Assembly (NCBI GenBank): GCA_937125225.1
Contig: CAKZLE010000011.1
Span: 1 to 47,642 of the forward strand
DNA from: an uncultured Spirochaetia bacterium
GTDB taxonomy: Bacteria > Spirochaetota > Spirochaetia > CAKZLE01
Direction of reading: 5' to 3'
DNA length: 47,642 nucleotides
Of the stretch, positions 40,796-47,642 are shown one piece after another. Numbering within the stretch: position 1 is the stretch's first letter; every line of letters starts with the position of its first letter. Both the position numbers and the translations under genes were made by a program. The notes beneath the pieces are model-generated. The model worked only from the letters and a program-made list of their open reading frames with translations. It was not told the DNA's origin and ran no database searches.

Positions 40796-41827
40796 CTATT
40801 TCGTTGGTGGTGTTGTCTTTGTCAGCATGTTGAATTTTTCAAGGAATGCTGATCGATTCTGACCTGCCCAGATATCATCCTGTTCGATCAGGATCGTATC
40901 TTTAAGCTGTAATACCTCTTTTGGAGGGTTAGCATTAGGGTTAGTCAGGAACTGAAGTGCATTGACAGTCTGTCCAAGTTCCTGAGCTTCAGGAGTCAGA
41001 CACCAGTCGATGAACTGTTTTGCTGCATCAAGTTCTGGAGCGCCTTTGATGATAGCAGCAGCACCGATCTCATAACCTGTACCTTCTGCTGGAGTAGTGA
41101 ACGTGATATGTTCATAACCTTCTCGCTTGAATGCGATTGCGTCATGCATATAACCGATGGAGATTCCAGTCTCATGAAGCTGGATCATTCTTCCACCACC
41201 ACTACCTGACTTAGTATACTGTCGAACATTTTCATTCAATCTCTGCAGATATTCCCATCCCTCTTCATCGCCCTTGAGCTGAAGGATAGTAACGAGTACG
41301 TTATATGCAGTACTTGATGATCCTGGATGTGCAAAAACGATCTCATCTTTGTAGATTGGGTCTAGAAGGTCATCCCAGGTCTGTGGCATTGGAGCATTCA
41401 TCTCATCAAGCCATTCCTGATCTGCTTCGAATCCGAGGTAACCACTGTAGATACCAGTCCATGCACCATTAGGATCTTTGAAAGCATCAGTGATGACTGC
41501 AGCTTCTGGAGATACATAATGTTCCAGTAATCCCAGGTTGTCAGCTTCGATGAAAGTAAGTGATCCACCACCGTACCATACACTTGCCTGTGGATTGTCT
41601 TTCTCTGCTTTGATTCGTGCGAGGATCTCTCCACCACTCATTCGTACGAAGTTGGTCTCGATACCTGTAGCTTTCTCAAATTCCTGTGCTGCCAATGCTG
41701 CATGTTCTTCCAACATTCCAGCATAGATAGTCAAAGTCTGTTTCTCTTCTGTCTGCCCTGCGGCAAAGATGCCCATAGTGGTGAATAACAGAGAGACAAC
41801 TAATAATAAAACTAAACCTTTTTTCAT
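40796..41827 (-). CDS. Periplasmic substrate-binding protein of AfuA/FbpA type
   Basis: The 343-residue protein has a signal peptide ending FAAG with no lipobox Cys, then LTIYAGMLEEHAALAAQEFEKATGI, the start of iron/AfuA-class binding proteins. The paired tyrosines of FbpA iron sites are not evident. Instead GYMHDAIAF carries a His-Asp pair (228-229) and a Glu follows at 253; from memory, hexose-phosphate-binding AfuA uses a His-Asp pair and a Glu about 23 residues later. The neighbouring regulator has a sugar-phosphate SIS domain. I therefore favour a phosphorylated sugar as ligand, with iron or phosphonate as alternatives. GGAGG lies before the ATG. Confidence 0.82.
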   Translation of the reverse strand: MKKGLVLLLVVSLLFTTMGIFAAGQTEEKQTLTIYAGMLEEHAALAAQEFEKATGIETNFVRMSGGEILARIKAEKDNPQASVWYGGGSLTFIEADNLGLLEHYVSPEAAVITDAFKDPNGAWTGIYSGYLGFEADQEWLDEMNAPMPQTWDDLLDPIYKDEIVFAHPGSSSTAYNVLVTILQLKGDEEGWEYLQRLNENVRQYTKSGSGGGRMIQLHETGISIGYMHDAIAFKREGYEHITFTTPAEGTGYEIGAAAIIKGAPELDAAKQFIDWCLTPEAQELGQTVNALQFLTNPNANPPKEVLQLKDTILIEQDDIWAGQNRSAFLEKFNMLTKTTPPTK

Positions 41828-42045
41828 AAAAAATTCCTCCTTATCTATGAAAAAACATATATGATCAGGCCTTTTCTTCAGCGCCCGACATAACCAGCAT
41901 CAACTTGACTCCCCACCCATAACAGGGAAATCGAATAATTTGAATATCACACTCAAATCAATCACATACAAGGCAAGGGAAACTTCAGAACATCTTCATA
42001 AAAAAGATCGATCTAAGAACTTTTCCTCACCCCACCTTGTCTGCT

Positions 42046-42903
42046 TTACAGACTATATAAGGATTGTGCACTCTCTGTTTGAGAGATCATATCCAGATTC
42101 TTATCTTTTCTTGCATAGAAGAGCATATAAAACAGAAGATCGAATACAGCATACTCAGTGAGCCGGGTCAAGTATTGCCCCCCCTCGAACATACTGTTAT
42201 GGACTGAGGTGACAATCGATATATCTGCCCATTTCATAATAGGTGACTTGACGAAGTTCGACATACAGATGATAGGCAGCTTTTTAGAGAATACAATTTT
42301 CAGAGCCTCATTCACTAGGATCGAATCACCCGAGTGAGAGAATGCTAAAGCTATATCACCCTTCTGCATATTTTGAGCCAACAGGAGTGTTTTTTCTGGC
42401 AGGTCGGAAGTGACCGCACGAATACCGATTCTTCCTAGTCTATAGACGAAATCATGGCATATGGGAAGAGAATTACCTGCAGCAAAGATATTGACCTGGT
42501 TGCACCTCGTTATAAGAGTTACTGCCTGTTCTAACTGGTTCATATCGATATGGTCGTAGGTATTCTTGATATTAGTGATTGAGGTCTTATAGGAGCGTTC
42601 CACTAATCCTTGAAGAGTATTACTGACCTCTTCTGGAAATTCAGACGAGATCTGGGAGTTCACTGATCGAGCTAACTCGATCTTCATATGATGAAAGCCC
42701 TTATACCCCATCTTCTTAGAAAAACGAATAATGGAGGCTTCACTGACATCACAGATGTCTGAGAGTTCTGTTACCGTCTTATCGGGAATCTCTCCGATCG
42801 ATGAACTGATGTAATCAGCAAGTCTTTGTTCCACAAGGGACCAGCCTGAGTAGTTTTTTTTGATGTGTAAAAGCAGGTCAGAACTGCTCATAGGAGAATC
42901 CAT
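42046..42903 (-). CDS. RpiR/MurR-family transcription regulator
   Basis: The 285-residue protein has an N-terminal HTH_6 domain (DKTVTELSDICDVSEASIIRFSKKMGYKGFHHMKIEL) and a C-terminal SIS domain (NIFAAGNSLPICHDFVYRLGRIG and ALAFSHSGDS), which binds phosphosugars. It is encoded upstream of, and in the same direction as, the importer, 218 bases away, and so may control it. Its own promoter contains a perfect 7-3-7 palindrome (42946-42962), suggesting autoregulation. The start is ATG 42903 with GAGGTG upstream. Confidence 0.92.
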   Translation of the reverse strand: MDSPMSSSDLLLHIKKNYSGWSLVEQRLADYISSSIGEIPDKTVTELSDICDVSEASIIRFSKKMGYKGFHHMKIELARSVNSQISSEFPEEVSNTLQGLVERSYKTSITNIKNTYDHIDMNQLEQAVTLITRCNQVNIFAAGNSLPICHDFVYRLGRIGIRAVTSDLPEKTLLLAQNMQKGDIALAFSHSGDSILVNEALKIVFSKKLPIICMSNFVKSPIMKWADISIVTSVHNSMFEGGQYLTRLTEYAVFDLLFYMLFYARKDKNLDMISQTESAQSLYSL

Positions 42904-42940
42904 CAATCACCTCATGAAATTTTATTTCTTACTGATGATA

Positions 42941-42969
42941 ATTCTATGAAAGTTTCTTTCATATGTCAA
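42941..42969 (-). promoter_or_regulatory. Promoter of the RpiR regulator with palindromic operator
   Basis: Minus strand: perfect -35 TTGACA (42964-42969), 17-base spacer, -10 TAGAAT (42941-42946). ATGAAAG-TTT-CTTTCAT (42946-42962) fills the spacer exactly. RpiR-family operators are often GAAA-spacer-TTTC palindromes. Confidence 0.75.
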
Positions 42970-43122
42970 GAAATTTTAACATTATTATTACTTCAAATAC
43001 TCACATCTGATTTCAACAATAACCATATAGTGTCTATCTTGTTATAAAGTAGTGATTTAACTATTATACGACTATATCCACATAGGAGATTCGAGATAGT
43101 TGAGTGGAAAGAAGCCTGACTC

Positions 43123-43434
43123 TTAAAGAAACTTCACGGCAGTTCCATAGACAAGGACCTCTGCAGCTCCCTGCATGATATTACTCGTTGCATACCTGAT
43201 ATTGATCACACCATCAGCTTTAAGACTCTCAGCCTCAACAACCATACGTTTAGTCGCAATCGCTCTCGCCTCATTGAGCATTTCGGAATATCCTTCAAGC
43301 TCTCCACCTACGATGGTCCTGAGTCCTGCAATAATGTCTTTACCCATATGCTTCGATTGGATCGTAGAACCCTTCACGATCGAGAGTGTCTCTAATTTCC
43401 TATCAGTGATATAATCAGTATTTACTAAGATCAT
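43123..43434 (-). CDS. UPF0145/YbjQ family protein
   Basis: A 103-residue protein with the YbjQ pattern: TLSIVKGSTIQSKHMGKDI, LRTIVGGELEGYSEMLNEARAIA, and GVINIRYATSNIMQGAAEVLVYGTAV. Function is unknown; members are small oligomeric proteins. AAGGAGG lies 6 bases before the ATG. It overlaps the end of the small membrane protein gene by 20 bases, implying a joint transcript and perhaps a joint role. Confidence 0.88.
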   Translation of the reverse strand: MILVNTDYITDRKLETLSIVKGSTIQSKHMGKDIIAGLRTIVGGELEGYSEMLNEARAIATKRMVVEAESLKADGVINIRYATSNIMQGAAEVLVYGTAVKFL

Positions 43435-43630
43435 CCGGATCCTCCTTTTCGATCTCCTTGATACGTCTGTACAGGACATAGCCCATGGAAACAATAATCG
43501 CGATCAATCCAACGGCAAGTATACCTTTGATCCATCCACTCATCGGTATCTGCAAGATCACCGAAAAATAGAGAATGACTAAAGCTATGAAGAGAAGCGC
43601 AAATATAACAGGTGCTAACATCTTGTTCAT
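43415..43630 (-). CDS. Small two-span membrane protein
   Basis: A 71-residue protein with two membrane spans (about 6-26 and 34-54) and a charged cytoplasmic tail RRIKEIEKEDPDDLSKY. No family recognised. TGGAGG lies 6 bases before the ATG at 43630; a longer frame upstream lacks a ribosome site and would start near the promoter. It is the first gene of a two-gene unit with UPF0145. Confidence 0.75.
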   Translation of the reverse strand: MNKMLAPVIFALLFIALVILYFSVILQIPMSGWIKGILAVGLIAIIVSMGYVLYRRIKEIEKEDPDDLSKY

Positions 43631-43655
43631 ACTAACCTCCAGAATATCTGTTTGT

Positions 43656-43684
43656 ATTATATAACCTTCTAGAAGAAATTGCAT
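43656..43684 (-). promoter_or_regulatory. Promoter of the small membrane protein/UPF0145 unit
   Basis: Minus strand: perfect -10 TATAAT (43656-43661), 17-base spacer, weak -35 ATGCAA (43679-43684). Confidence 0.5.
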
Positions 43685-43796
43685 GTTTTTTTTGCATTAC
43701 CCTATGCCCCCTACCCCCAGGATACGGTAAGATAAATGACTTCTATTATGGATGGGAAGGGATTTGACTCTGACAGTAGCAGCTTATAGTGATGTG

Positions 43797-44090
43797 GGTG
43801 GGGTATCTGGTTTCTGGATAATAGCGACTTATCAAGGATTTCTCCTTATAGCCAGATTCAAGATCTCTTCGTTTCGGTGACTCTTAACGGTATAGGGCGG
43901 AGTACAAAGGGAAAATCGGAGAAATCACCTCTAGAGCATAGTGGAATCTATGATGCTTAGATGCACTCAACATGAAATCTTGGAACCATTACTGAATACC
44001 CGATACTCATCCTTAAAAAGACAAGGGGTGAATAGGTCAACAGTCCTACAACCTCATCAATCCGGTAGTAGATACCGGTTCTCTTAATTC
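43797..44090 (+). ncRNA. Candidate structured RNA upstream of dpaL
   Basis: The gap 43685-44231 has no credible ORF. Within it, ATCTGG (43805-43810)/CCAGAT (43852-43857) encloses two hairpins, GATAA/TTATC (43817-43833) and AAGGA/TCCTT (43834-43847), giving a three-way junction. TTCAAGAT (43857-43864) can pair with ATCTTGGA (43977-43984, one G-U). GGTGA/TCACC (43877-43881/43925-43929) and CATAG/CTATG (43938-43952) lie inside. A terminator-like hairpin ends it at 44062-44078. The putative promoter (TTGACT 43764, TATAGT 43785) has a short 15-base spacer. I do not recognise RNase P, tmRNA, SRP RNA or a known riboswitch. Confidence 0.35.
44062..44090 (+). terminator. Terminator-like hairpin upstream of dpaL
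   Basis: CCGGTA (44062-44067) and TACCGG (44073-44078) form a 6-bp stem with a 5-base loop, followed by the interrupted T-rich run TTCTCTTAATTC. No gene upstream on this strand would use it. Confidence 0.6.
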
Positions 44091-44170
44091 TTTAAAACTT
44101 AGTTACATCATTAACACTTATGTATATATCAAATTTTATATCTTTTTTTACGTTTTTCATATGTTTTATA

Positions 44171-44199
44171 TTGATTTTTTTATTTTTTAGATGGATTAT
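44171..44199 (+). promoter_or_regulatory. Putative promoter of dpaL
   Basis: -35 TTGATT (44171-44176), 17-base spacer, -10 GATTAT (44194-44199), in a very A+T-rich stretch (44088-44215). The Shine-Dalgarno AGAAGGAG is at 44216-44223. Confidence 0.45.
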
Positions 44200-44231
44200 T
44201 AAAAACAGAGAATGTAGAAGGAGATTAGATC

Positions 44232-45479
44232 ATGAATAATACAAAACCAGATATTTCTTGGGTGGTTGCAGATAGAACAGAAAAAGATGTCTCATTGAGT
44301 AAGGAGATGTTCCCTATATCCAGATCACGTGAGGCTCGAAAGTTTCATAGACAGATTCCCGGCTATAAGATGAGCCCGCTGAGATCTCTTCCCAATCTCG
44401 CACATCTCTTCGGTGTTGGAGGAATCTGGGTAAAGGATGAGTCCTGTAGGCTGGAGCTTAATAGCTTCAAGGTCTTGGGAGGATCATTTGCGATCTATCG
44501 ATTCATTCAGGAGAGGCTCTCCCTACCCGCAGAAAGACTGACCTATGAGTACCTCACCTCCTCCGAGGTGAAAGAGGCGCTTGGTGAGATAACCTTCGCT
44601 AGTGCGACAGATGGTAACCATGGAAGGGGAATCGCCTGGGCATCCAAAACCTTAGGCTTCAACTGTGAGATCTATGTTCACTCAGAGACTAGCCAGCGCA
44701 GGATCGATGCGATCAAAAACTATGGCGCTAACGTCAAAGTCATCGAAGGGAACTATGATGATGCAGTACGACAGATCGTTATCGATGCTGAGAAGCATGG
44801 CTGGGAGATCGTAAGTGACACCAGTTGGGATGACTACACAGAGATTCCCGCATGGATCATGCAGGGTTATACCACTATGATGGCTGAGATCCAGGAACAG
44901 TTGAGCGGACAGGGGATCATCAAACCGACCCATGTCTTCGTTCAAGCTGGAGTCGGAGCTCTCGCTGCAGCAGTCATCGGTTACTATCACAGTCTATTTG
45001 GAAACGATGCACCAAAATGTATCGTCGTGGAACCAGAAGATGCCGCATGTATCTATGAGAGTGCCCGCCATAAGGATGGGAAGATCCATAATGTCGAAGG
45101 AGACCTCAACACCATCATGGCAGGACTTGCCTGTGGGGAACCAAGCCCAATCGCCTGGGATATCCTCAAAGAGACTGCCGATGCTTTCGTATCAGTGCCA
45201 GACTATGTGGCAGCAAAAGGTATGAGAATCTATGCGACCCCTTTGAAAGATGATCCATTCATCATTAGTGGTGAGAGTGGAGCGGTGACCCTGGGAGCAT
45301 TGGTAGCCATACTTAAAGAGAGAGGTGTCGAAGAGTTGAGAGATTGCCTCAAGATCGACAAGAACTCTGAGATACTCTTCATCAATACCGAAGGTAATAC
45401 TGACCCGGTCCTCTTCAAACAGATCATCTGGGAAGGAAGTAACCCGGTACCGAAAGAGTATTGGACTGATCAGGACTAA
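44232..45479 (+). CDS. dpaL: Diaminopropionate ammonia-lyase
   Basis: Degrades 2,3-diaminopropionate to pyruvate and ammonia with PLP. The 415-residue fold-type II enzyme has YKMSPLRSLPNLAHLFGVGGIWVKDES, the PLP lysine Lys80 in NSFKVLGGSFA, SATDGNHGRGIAW, NYDDAVRQ, SDTSWDDYTEIPAWIMQGY and FVQAGVGALAAAV. These match YgeX/DpaL rather than threonine dehydratase. It stands alone with its own promoter and terminator, so it probably serves amino-acid use as a carbon/nitrogen source. Confidence 0.92.
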   Translation: MNNTKPDISWVVADRTEKDVSLSKEMFPISRSREARKFHRQIPGYKMSPLRSLPNLAHLFGVGGIWVKDESCRLELNSFKVLGGSFAIYRFIQERLSLPAERLTYEYLTSSEVKEALGEITFASATDGNHGRGIAWASKTLGFNCEIYVHSETSQRRIDAIKNYGANVKVIEGNYDDAVRQIVIDAEKHGWEIVSDTSWDDYTEIPAWIMQGYTTMMAEIQEQLSGQGIIKPTHVFVQAGVGALAAAVIGYYHSLFGNDAPKCIVVEPEDAACIYESARHKDGKIHNVEGDLNTIMAGLACGEPSPIAWDILKETADAFVSVPDYVAAKGMRIYATPLKDDPFIISGESGAVTLGALVAILKERGVEELRDCLKIDKNSEILFINTEGNTDPVLFKQIIWEGSNPVPKEYWTDQD

Positions 45480-45572
45480 GGAAGAGATCATCAAATAGAT
45501 CAGAACACTTTGTCTTTACTGTGTCCCAATCTTAAGATAGCTGATACCTAAATTCCTAGTACTAAAACAGAA

Positions 45573-45608
45573 CAGACCACTGATCTCTCAGTGGTCTGCT
45601 CTGTTTTT
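45573..45608. terminator. Terminator between dpaL and alaS
   Basis: CAGACCACTGA (45573-45583) and TCAGTGGTCTG (45588-45598) form a perfect 11-bp stem with loop TCTC; CTGTTTTT follows on the plus strand. It may also serve alaS from the other side, though the A-run there is short. Confidence 0.9.
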
Positions 45609-45623
45609 GGGTATGTAGACAGG

Positions 45624-47417
45624 TCAGTCTTTTATCAAGACAGCCTTGATTCGTCTTACTCCTGCAGAAGAAGACTGCTCTTTCTTTATCTTGAAACGTC
45701 CCATAGTCCCAGTCTTCTCGACATGTGGTCCACCACAGACCTCTTTGGAGAAATCACCGATGGTGTAGACTTTGACCTGTTCACCATATTTACTATCGAA
45801 AAAAGCAAGGGCCCCAGCAGCCTTAGCCTCTTCAAGAGTCATGATCTCCATGGTAACGGGAAGATCTTTTTCAATCTGCTCGTTGATGACCTTCTCGATC
45901 TCATCGAGTTGCTCTCGTGTCACCTTCTCAGGATGGATGAAATCGAACCGCAGTCTTTCTGCTGTGATATTACTACCCTTCTGTTGAACGTGATCTCCGA
46001 GCATATTCCGCAAAGCCTTATGCAACATGTGGGTAGCAGTATGAAGAGAGGTGGTCATATCTGAATGGTCAGCTAGTCCACCTTTGAAGTTCTTCTCTGC
46101 TCCGGCACGAGACGCCTCCTGATGTTTAGCGAAAGCCTTATCGAAGCCTGACTTATCAACCGTGAAATCATGCTCTGCAGCAAGTTCTTCAGTCAATTCG
46201 ATGGGAAAACCATAGGTATCATACAGTTTAAAAGCGATTCTTCCTGGGATGATCCTGTTCTTACCCTTAAGGAGGTTCGGTAGGATCTTCTGGAACTCAT
46301 GTTCACCTTTCTGAAGAGTCGTAGAGAAGCGATCCTCCTCCTGGGTCAACTCTTTATCGATCGTCTCGGCATTGGTGAGGAGAATAGGATATGCCTCTTG
46401 ATACACCTCAAGGACATAAGAGACGAGAGAGGCGAGGAACGTTCCTTCGATACCGATCTTCCTTCCATGTCTTATGGCTCTTCTGATCAGTCTTCTCAGG
46501 ATATAACCCTGTCCTAGGTTCGATGGAGTGATCGATTTCTCGTCACCTAATAGGAATACAGAGGTCCTGATATGATCTGCAATGATCCTGATAGAGGTAT
46601 CAACGCCATCATCGCTACCATAGGTAGTTCCTGATAACTTCTCGATCGCACCGATCAGGTCGGTGAAGAGTTCCGTCTCATAGACTGATCCCTTATTCTG
46701 CAGCATCGCTATGGTTCTCTCGATTCCCATACCAGTATCTACACAAGTCCTTTCCATCTCTAGGAAAGAACCATCAGCTTGCTTATTGTACTGCATGAAG
46801 ACATCATTCCAGATCTCAAAGTACTTCCCGCAATGACATCCAGGTCCACAATCAGGTGAACATACAGGCTTTCCGGTATCGATGAACATCTCAGAGTCGG
46901 GACCACAAGGTCCGGTCTCTCCGGCAGGTCCCCACCAGTTATCCTTTCTCGGCAGAAAGAATATTCTATCCTCAGGTATTCCAAGGCTCTTCCAGAGCTC
47001 TGCAGACTCATTATCACGTGGAACCTCTGCATCACCAGCGAATACGGTGACAGAGAGTCTATCCACATCGAAGCCCAACCACTGTGGAGAGGTCAGGAAC
47101 TCATAACTCATTCTAATAGCCTCTTCCTTGAAGTAATCCCCAAGAGACCAGTTACCAAGCATCTCGAAGAAGGTAAGATGGCTATCATCACCGACGGCCT
47201 CTATATCACCGGTACGGATACACTTCTGGTAGTCAGTCAGTCTCGTCCCGGAGGGATGAGGTTCACCGAGAAGATACGGTACTAAGGGGTGCATCCCTGC
47301 AGTAGTGAATAAGACTGTAGGATCGTTCTCAGGGATCAGTGATTGTCCTGAGATCTGGGTATGATTCTTTGATACAAAGAAATCGATATATTTTTTACGT
47401 AACTCATGTGCTTTCAT
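45624..47417 (-). CDS. alaS: Alanyl-tRNA synthetase, short form
   Basis: The protein of about 597 residues has the class II catalytic core (MHPLVPYLLGEPHPSGTRL, KCIRTGDIEAVG, HLTFFEMLGNWSLGDYFK, DNWWGPAGETGPCGPDSE), the tRNA-recognition helix region and the editing domain with HTATHMLH and CGGPHVEKTG. It ends at about residue 597 after the editing domain, so the C-Ala/oligomerisation domain of the usual 870-residue enzyme is missing, as known in Treponema and Borrelia. The ATG at 47417 lies 7 bases after the -10 TACTAT of a TTGACA-N17 promoter, with no Shine-Dalgarno. The in-frame TTG at 47453 is part of that -35 box, so I reject it. Confidence 0.96.
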   Translation of the reverse strand: MKAHELRKKYIDFFVSKNHTQISGQSLIPENDPTVLFTTAGMHPLVPYLLGEPHPSGTRLTDYQKCIRTGDIEAVGDDSHLTFFEMLGNWSLGDYFKEEAIRMSYEFLTSPQWLGFDVDRLSVTVFAGDAEVPRDNESAELWKSLGIPEDRIFFLPRKDNWWGPAGETGPCGPDSEMFIDTGKPVCSPDCGPGCHCGKYFEIWNDVFMQYNKQADGSFLEMERTCVDTGMGIERTIAMLQNKGSVYETELFTDLIGAIEKLSGTTYGSDDGVDTSIRIIADHIRTSVFLLGDEKSITPSNLGQGYILRRLIRRAIRHGRKIGIEGTFLASLVSYVLEVYQEAYPILLTNAETIDKELTQEEDRFSTTLQKGEHEFQKILPNLLKGKNRIIPGRIAFKLYDTYGFPIELTEELAAEHDFTVDKSGFDKAFAKHQEASRAGAEKNFKGGLADHSDMTTSLHTATHMLHKALRNMLGDHVQQKGSNITAERLRFDFIHPEKVTREQLDEIEKVINEQIEKDLPVTMEIMTLEEAKAAGALAFFDSKYGEQVKVYTIGDFSKEVCGGPHVEKTGTMGRFKIKKEQSSSAGVRRIKAVLIKD

Positions 47418-47424
47418 GGGATTG

Positions 47425-47453
47425 ATAGTAAGCAAGGATAGCCGTATTGTCAA
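47425..47453 (-). promoter_or_regulatory. alaS promoter, leaderless geometry
   Basis: Minus strand: perfect -35 TTGACA (47448-47453), 17-base spacer, -10 TACTAT (47425-47430), 7 bases, then ATG at 47417. Confidence 0.7.
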
Positions 47454-47560
47454 CTGTTATCGACGTTTTAGAGCACTTCACAGAGTAATTATTCTTCATA
47501 GAACACCAATGCCGGTATCCTCAAAGAAGAGGACACCAGCATAGATTGATCAACGAGTCC

Positions 47561-47641
47561 CTATCTCATATGCAGATGTACAGAGGAGGTCCTGAAAGCT
47601 CTTGGAAGAGCGAGGATCCTCGGGTTATCGCCGACATACTT
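47561..47641 (-). CDS. Possible C-terminal end of an unidentified gene (partial)
   Basis: The minus strand is open from the window edge to a TAG at 47561-47563 and would encode 26 residues ending RTSSVHLHMR. Codon use resembles the neighbours, but the piece is too short to identify, and the plus strand here is also open from an ATG at 47573. Between this stop and the alaS promoter (47454-47560) I see only an imperfect inverted repeat, TATCCTC/GAGGACA, without a T-run. Confidence 0.3.
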   Translation of the reverse strand, partial: KYVGDNPRILALPRAFRTSSVHLHMR

Positions 47642-47642
47642 C

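Noticed and set aside
43950-43963. The sequence CTTAGATGC recalls the reverse complement of a conserved stretch near the 3' end of 23S rRNA.
   Set aside because: The match does not extend beyond about 9 bases and flanks do not align with rRNA; treated as chance.
1-47642. CRISPR arrays, IS elements, prophage genes, tRNA or rRNA genes.
   Set aside because: No regularly spaced repeats, transposase motifs, phage structural genes, T-loop consensus in a tRNA context, or rRNA segments were found on either strand.

Overview
The window is an ordinary stretch of chromosome, about 43-45% G+C by eye, from a spirochaete. I see no phage, IS element, CRISPR array, tRNA or rRNA. The evidence for Spirochaetota is: a short AlaS without the C-Ala domain (about 597 aa), a eukaryotic-type hexokinase, solute-binding and outer-membrane proteins of spirochaetal style (a signal peptide ending FAAGQTEE, and a FadL/UPF0164-like porin), many TPR repeats, and a Walker-A-altered archaeal-type CMP kinase next to murC and yicC. 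Genus cannot be fixed; a free-living or gut anaerobe fits (NfnAB, diaminopropionate ammonia-lyase, ferredoxin-domain aldo/keto reductase).

Layout. 1-4255 (+): tail of a folC-like gene, macro-domain hydrolase, RqcH/NFACT, MEMO-family protein and a membrane protein with a pseudokinase-like cytoplasmic part, all overlapping or within a few bases. 4224-8467 (-): miaA, rpoZ, cmk, yicC, murC and a small zinc-ribbon gene. 8592-10206 (+): trpR-trpB without trpA, with twin palindromic boxes at the promoter. 10210-14670: outer-membrane protein, patatin phospholipase plus a small unknown partner, MTA/SAH-type nucleosidase and pyridoxal kinase. 14735-19118: phosphohexomutase, a degenerate APH-fold kinase and hexokinase. 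19120-21003: an alpha-oxoamine synthase flanked by two regions that look like small RNA genes. 21004-25890: 5-formyl-THF cyclo-ligase, a PtsN-like EIIA, NfnAB, HPr, cupin and LOG protein. 25905-34956: GPH symporter, prfA-prmC-rel, aldo/keto reductase, ychF and hflX. 35025-37949: barrel protein, TPR protein and rlmN. 37956-43630: an AfuABC/FbpABC-like ABC importer with an adjacent RpiR regulator, then UPF0145 and a small membrane protein. 43631-44231: a 600-base gene-free region with terminator and stem-loop structure. 44232-47642: dpaL, alaS and a possible partial gene at the right edge.

How the genes work together. Much of the window is translation and ribosome-stress machinery (rqcH, miaA, prfA, prmC, rel, ychF, hflX, rlmN, alaS). 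A second theme is sugar-phosphate handling (hexokinase, phosphomutase, HPr/EIIA, RpiR with an importer). Promoters of sigma-70 type (TTGACA-N17-TATAAT) can be read at many genes. For alaS, HPr and the EIIA gene the -10 box ends exactly 7 bases before the start codon, so leaderless mRNAs are predicted.

Most notable items: the tryptophan-free trpR-trpB indole-salvage unit with CAAAACGTTTCT boxes; a predicted promoter-to-terminator RNA directly upstream of 5-formyl-THF cyclo-ligase (the classical 6S RNA location); a structured region upstream of dpaL; the pseudokinase membrane protein; the RpiR palindrome inside its own promoter; and the recurrent leaderless geometry. No function has been confirmed by database search; all family names come from reading motifs.
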